Part shown: positions 32,491 to 35,995 of the stretch, piece after piece
Position numbering within the stretch: position 1 is the stretch's first letter
Layout: each line of letters starts with the position of its first letter
Source of the DNA: Gemmataceae bacterium
Lineage (GTDB): Bacteria; Planctomycetota; Planctomycetia; Gemmatales; Gemmataceae
Assembly: GCA_028288765.1 (NCBI GenBank)
Contig: JAQGHQ010000590.1
Location: 1 to 35,995, forward strand
DNA: 35,995 nt
Reading direction: 5' to 3'
Program-made: the position numbers and the translations under genes
Notes under the pieces: model-generated
What the model saw: only the letters and a program-made list of their open reading frames with translations
The model's database searches: none
Told to the model about the DNA's origin: nothing

Positions 32491-33516
32491 TCACTGCCCG
32501 TAGGCGGTTGCTCCCAGTCGGGCGAACGCGAACGGGTCTTGCCCGGAGCCGTAGGGGGGCCACATGAGCGGGAACACCCCGAGCGACCCGGACTTGGATT
32601 TCAGGGCGACGACCTGCTGCTCCCCGCCCTGCTGGAACGAGGCCAGGGTGGCCACACCCCCGCCCTTGGTGTAATCCCGGACCCACAGGTTGATCTGACC
32701 GCTCCCGTTGCCGGAGGTCGGGAGGACCTGCCCATTCGGGCCGAACAGGATGTCGTAGTCTTGCGCGGCATTCCCCGGCGGCTGGCTGACGTTCAGGTCG
32801 ATGCAGATGTTCTTGGGCAACTGCTGGGTCGGCTCACCGATCAAGGGCCGCGGGGCTCCGTAGATCCCGAACCCGTTGGTCACGTACTGGGTCGCCGCCC
32901 CCAAATCCGGGTAGAGGTCCAGGGTGAGTACTGATGGTGACCCCGCGGTGAAACCCTGGATGTGGAACCAGCCTGACGGTCCCGGGAGGTCGGGACGGGT
33001 CAGGACCGGCACGTACAGCACCGGGAACCGACCGGTCGCCAGATCAGCCTGAATCTGTGCGGTCATTGACGCGGATGCATTCAGTAGGTAGCACTGCTGG
33101 GCCGTGATGTTCCCGTTCGTAACGGTGTAATTGAACCCCAGGGTCACCTGGGCGGCCGGGGCGTTGGCAGCGGGCGTAGGAGCGTTCGGGGCCGCGGTCG
33201 CGAGGAAGATCGGCGGGGCCTCGGTGTACTGCAGTTCGGTCACGAACAGGGAGCTCGTCTTGGCCGGGTTGCTCGTGTCCAGGCCGACCACCAGCCGGAC
33301 CCCGCGGGGCAGCTGGTCGCGGGAGGCCCGGGACTTGGCGATCATCAGATACTGGCGGGTGAGGGTCGCCCCATCCGTCGTCCGGTCCTGGTCCAGGGCC
33401 GACGGGACGACCAGCAGGGCGAGCGAGGCCAGGACGACCAGGACGCTCATCGCGACCAGCAGTTCGACCAGGGTGAAGGCGGCCGCCCGGCGGGCGGCCC
33501 CCGTGCGTCGCGTCAT
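32491..33516 (-). CDS. GspH/FimT-like pseudopilin
   Basis: 341 residues. The leader RRAAA is followed by FTLVELLVAMSVLVVLASLA with Glu at +5; then ATLTRQYLMIAKSRASRDQL and PRGVRLVVGL match the H-type pattern in which the helix is followed by a 'sRa-x-r-x-l-prGVrl' strand. The distal part is unusual for the family in length and Pro/Gly/Gln content. It starts 3 bases after the stop of the preceding pseudopilin gene, so translational coupling is likely. Confidence 0.8.
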   Translation of the reverse strand: MTRRTGAARRAAAFTLVELLVAMSVLVVLASLALLVVPSALDQDRTTDGATLTRQYLMIAKSRASRDQLPRGVRLVVGLDTSNPAKTSSLFVTELQYTEAPPIFLATAAPNAPTPAANAPAAQVTLGFNYTVTNGNITAQQCYLLNASASMTAQIQADLATGRFPVLYVPVLTRPDLPGPSGWFHIQGFTAGSPSVLTLDLYPDLGAATQYVTNGFGIYGAPRPLIGEPTQQLPKNICIDLNVSQPPGNAAQDYDILFGPNGQVLPTSGNGSGQINLWVRDYTKGGGVATLASFQQGGEQQVVALKSKSGSLGVFPLMWPPYGSGQDPFAFARLGATAYGQ

Positions 33517-33519
33517 GAC

Positions 33520-34416
33520 TCAGTCCCCCTGCTTGCCGAGCCGGCGGAGCCGGTACCCGTACACGTCGTCGGTGGTGCCGAGTGGGTTGTTTTCGAACGT
33601 CTTGTTCGGCCCGTACGAGATCACCGTGATCATCTTGTTCGTCGCGTCGAACGCGACCGCCGGGCCGGCGGTGTTCAAGGCTACCAGGGCGGCCGTCTGA
33701 TTCGCCGCCGTCCAGGTCCCGCTCTGGTTGTACAGCTTCCCCCGCGGGTCGATCGGGTCCTTGGACGGGTCCTTGGCGTTGACGAACGGCGCGGAGTTGA
33801 TCTCCGTTGTCTGGAAGAACCGGACGAACGGGATCATGTTCCCGTAGGCGTCCTTGTACACCCGGAAGTTCGCACTGCCCACCAGGAGGTCCATCTGGGC
33901 CGAGGCGGTCACGTCGTCGGTCATGGAGTTCGCCCCCCCGTTCGCGCCCTCGTTCAGGATCAGGTAGAGCAGGGCGGCAGCCTCACCGTCCGGGTAGCCG
34001 GTGTTCGTGTTCGGCACCTGGCCGAACGTAGTGCGGGGTTGCAAGACGGTGGCCCCGTTGATCACGAAACTCCACTTCGCCTCCTGGAACGTCTGGGGGA
34101 ACGCCCGCTTCAGGTTGGCGTACGTCCACAGGGAGGCGGCGCGGTCCAGGTCGCCGTCGCAGATGGCGACCACGGCGGACGGTATCTTCCCTTGCACCTG
34201 ATCCTGTTTGCACTTGTCGATCACTGCTTTCCACTGCTGGTCGATCGCGATCTGGAGCTTGCCCACGGTCTGCTCGGTCGTCTTCGCCATCTGGCCAGCC
34301 CGGACCCGGTTGACCGCCGCGGCGGTAATCGCCGCGAGCAGGGCCAGGATCGCGATCACCACCAACAGCTCGATCAGTGTGAACCCCACCCGGCGGGGAC
34401 TTCGTCCACGAACCAT
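33520..34416 (-). CDS. GspG-like pseudopilin 2
   Basis: 298 residues. RRVG is followed by FTLIELLVVIAILALLAAIT, a near-consensus class III leader with Glu at +5. Downstream residues include AKTTEQTVGKLQIAIDQQWK, SLWTYANLKRAFPQTFQEAK, DAYGNMIPFVRFFQTTE and IDPRGKLYNQSG; 'DxYGN-x-I/P' resembles the GspG DPWGNPY loop. It is spaced 13 bases from the upstream gene and 3 bases from the downstream one. Which of the two G-like proteins is the major pseudopilin cannot be decided from sequence. Confidence 0.78.
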   Translation of the reverse strand: MVRGRSPRRVGFTLIELLVVIAILALLAAITAAAVNRVRAGQMAKTTEQTVGKLQIAIDQQWKAVIDKCKQDQVQGKIPSAVVAICDGDLDRAASLWTYANLKRAFPQTFQEAKWSFVINGATVLQPRTTFGQVPNTNTGYPDGEAAALLYLILNEGANGGANSMTDDVTASAQMDLLVGSANFRVYKDAYGNMIPFVRFFQTTEINSAPFVNAKDPSKDPIDPRGKLYNQSGTWTAANQTAALVALNTAGPAVAFDATNKMITVISYGPNKTFENNPLGTTDDVYGYRLRRLGKQGD

Positions 34417-34429
34417 GAGTCCCCTCCAG

Positions 34430-35332
34430 TTAGTTTTGCGAGCCCAGTTGACCGGTGTTGAAGTTGCTCAAATCGTCGTTCCCGATCCCGTTGCCGGCCC
34501 AGTCGCCCGTTCCGGGGACCCACACCCCGGGGTTGCTCGGGCTGGCGGGGGGCACCACGGGCGGGCTCTGGGTCGCGCCGAACTTCCCGTCCTTCCCGGC
34601 CGAGATGATCTGGAAGCCCTTCTGATTCAAGGCTCTCCCGTTCTGGGAGTACGGGAACGCGGTGTACGGCCAGGCGGTCTGACCAGGGATGGAAAACGAC
34701 GTCGACGGGTAGGCGTTCGCGGTCGGGTCGAAGGTGAAGTACGCGTACGGGTTGTTCCACGAGTCCACGAGCCATGACGCCGTCGAGTTCGTGTTGGGCA
34801 TGTACTTGTTGCCCGGCAGATCGATGAACGGCCCGATCCGCTGTTCGCCCGCACTTGCGGGCGAGAACGGCGCCGACTTGTTGTTCGAGAATCCCTGGAA
34901 GTTGAGCTGCGGGCCGCCGGTCAGGAAGAAAACAAGGGTCTGGTTCCCGTCCATGTCGACGTCGGTCAAGAGCGTGTTGTCGAGATTCAGGTACGGGAAC
35001 ACGGACTTCAGGTAGACGGCTTCGGACGAGAGCTTACCGACCTGCGTACCGGTCGGGGTGTCGAAGTAGCGATTCCGGAGCTGGAACTTCCCGGTCCCCG
35101 GCGCGCTTCCGGTACATGGGATGTAGGACGCAGTCATCTTCTGCTTGAACCCCGAAACCGCGGTCCCGACCTGGGCGATCTCGCTGACCGCGGCCGTCCG
35201 CCTGGCCACGTCCCGGACCTTCTGGACGGCGGGCAAGATCAGCCCGACCAGGATCGCGATGATCGCGATCACCACCAACAGCTCGATCAGCGTGAACGCC
35301 GCCCTTCGGGGGCCGGGAATCCGCCGGGTCAT
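34430..35332 (-). CDS. GspG-like pseudopilin 1
   Basis: 300 residues. RRAA is followed by FTLIELLVVIAIIAILVGLI and LPAVQKVRDVARR, the leader form shared with DUF1559-type planctomycete prepilins. The C-terminal H-x9-DG box of DUF1559 is missing; instead SWLVDSWNNPYAYFTFD resembles the 'DPWGNPY' loop of major pseudopilins. This suggests GspG-like rather than DUF1559. It starts 98 bases downstream of the GspF stop, with GGAGACC upstream of the ATG. Confidence 0.78.
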   Translation of the reverse strand: MTRRIPGPRRAAFTLIELLVVIAIIAILVGLILPAVQKVRDVARRTAAVSEIAQVGTAVSGFKQKMTASYIPCTGSAPGTGKFQLRNRYFDTPTGTQVGKLSSEAVYLKSVFPYLNLDNTLLTDVDMDGNQTLVFFLTGGPQLNFQGFSNNKSAPFSPASAGEQRIGPFIDLPGNKYMPNTNSTASWLVDSWNNPYAYFTFDPTANAYPSTSFSIPGQTAWPYTAFPYSQNGRALNQKGFQIISAGKDGKFGATQSPPVVPPASPSNPGVWVPGTGDWAGNGIGNDDLSNFNTGQLGSQN

Positions 35333-35430
35333 GGTCGGGTCTCCTTCGAAGAGGGCCGGGTGCCGGGCACCGGTCCTGGGGCTGCCGTCCCCAGTTCATT
35401 AGCACACGACACGCCGCCCTCGGTCCGTAC

Positions 35431-35995
35431 TTACTTGCTGAGCCCTTCGAGCAGTTTGATCAGCGGGAGGAAGAGCGAGATCACGATCGCCCCGATCGTG
35501 AACCCGAGGAACACGATCATGATCGGCTCGAGCAGGCTGATCAGCGACTTCACCAGGGTGTCGACCCACTCGTCGTAGAAGTCGGCGATCTTGTAGAGCA
35601 TGGTGTCGAGGTCGCCGGTCTCCTCGCCGACCTCGATCATGTTCGTCACCATGTCGTCCACCAGCCGGCTCTCGCGGAGCGGGTCGGCGATCGTGTCGCC
35701 CTCCCGGATGGACTCCAGAATCCGCTGGAACATCCGCTCGAAGACGGCGTTGTTCGCCGTCTCCTTCACGATGTTGATCGCCTCCAGGATCGGCACCCCG
35801 GACCCGATCAGGGTCCCGAGCGTCCGCATCGTCCGGGCGACGATCGTCTTCTCGATCAGGGCCCCGAGCACGGGCACCCAGAGGACGGCTCTGTCGAGCG
35901 CGAAGTTCCCGGCCTTTGATAGCCGGATCAGCTTGATCATCAGGTAGACGCCGAGCGGGAAGAGCGGGATCGTCCACCAGTACTCGGCCATCCAG
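35431..35995 (-). CDS. gspF: GspF/PilC-like platform protein, C-terminal part (cut by window edge)
   Basis: About 188 residues of the C-terminal T2SSF domain are visible and the frame runs off the window edge. The ATG at 35991 is internal and not the gene start; a complete protein has about 400 residues and two such domains. Two membrane parts are seen, EYWWTIPLFPLGVYLMIKLI and PIMIVFLGFTIGAIVISLFL. Between them is the GspF hallmark RTLGTLIGSGVPILEAINIV, then GDTIADPLRESRLVDDMVTN and MIEVGEETGDLDTMLYKIAD. The protein sits in the inner membrane and couples the assembly ATPase to pilin insertion. The ATPase gene is expected upstream, beyond 35995. Confidence 0.93.
   Translation of the reverse strand, partial: WMAEYWWTIPLFPLGVYLMIKLIRLSKAGNFALDRAVLWVPVLGALIEKTIVARTMRTLGTLIGSGVPILEAINIVKETANNAVFERMFQRILESIREGDTIADPLRESRLVDDMVTNMIEVGEETGDLDTMLYKIADFYDEWVDTLVKSLISLLEPIMIVFLGFTIGAIVISLFLPLIKLLEGLSK

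Noticed and set aside
1..35995. rRNA, tRNA or tmRNA genes
   Set aside because: No stretch with tRNA cloverleaf pairing plus the TTC-type T-loop, and no rRNA core sequence was recognised on reading both strands; a covariance search was not possible.

Overview
The window is strongly GC-rich and carries the gene repertoire of a planctomycete, most likely a member of the Gemmataceae. The pointers are a DUF1501 protein with a Tat-type leader, a ceramidase-like secreted enzyme, an ECF sigma factor with a transmembrane C-terminal extension, a PafA-type phosphatase, a cluster of very large pseudopilins, and many palindromic repeats between genes. No rRNA, tRNA or CRISPR array was found. The taxonomic call is inferred from protein families only.

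Layout. 1-996 is the 3' part of an ABC-2-type permease gene. 997-2947 is gene-poor, with a train of stem-loops ending in T6 and a frameshifted ISKra4-like transposase relic. 2948-5938 (minus) is a two-gene unit: DUF1501 protein, then a neutral-ceramidase-like enzyme, separated by a three-stemmed palindromic repeat. 6331-7170 holds an IS110-type transposase relic with an in-frame TAG and a second copy of the same palindrome family. 7178-8836 is a divergent pair, a microbial PARG-like protein and a DUF4058 protein. 9070-10738 is an ABC-F ATPase with a possible leader ORF. 11245-12597 is an ECF sigma factor. 12598-14710 is a repeat-rich zone with a secreted seven-bladed WD40 protein flanked by direct repeats. 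15007-18777 (minus) is the chromosome-segregation ATPase SMC, whose frame contains three different palindromic insertions. 18925-20991 (minus) is a FlgI-like lipoprotein with HEAT repeats. 21295-24872 contains a small secreted protein, a PafA-like phosphatase (minus) and a glycosylasparaginase. 25261-35995 (minus) is a type II secretion / type IV pilus-like operon reading gspF (cut by the window edge), two GspG-like pseudopilins, then H-, I-, J- and a giant K-like pseudopilin of about 1,615 residues.

How the genes work together. The pseudopilin operon is the one clear multi-gene system: GspF is the inner-membrane platform, the small proteins would form a pseudopilus, and the K-like protein may be a very large tip or adaptor. 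Several other genes (ceramidase-like, DUF1501, PafA, WD40, small secreted protein) encode exported proteins that could be its clients or act independently; the sequence does not decide this. The most unusual feature at DNA level is the density and variety of palindromic elements, which lie between genes, against start and stop codons, and in frame inside smc.
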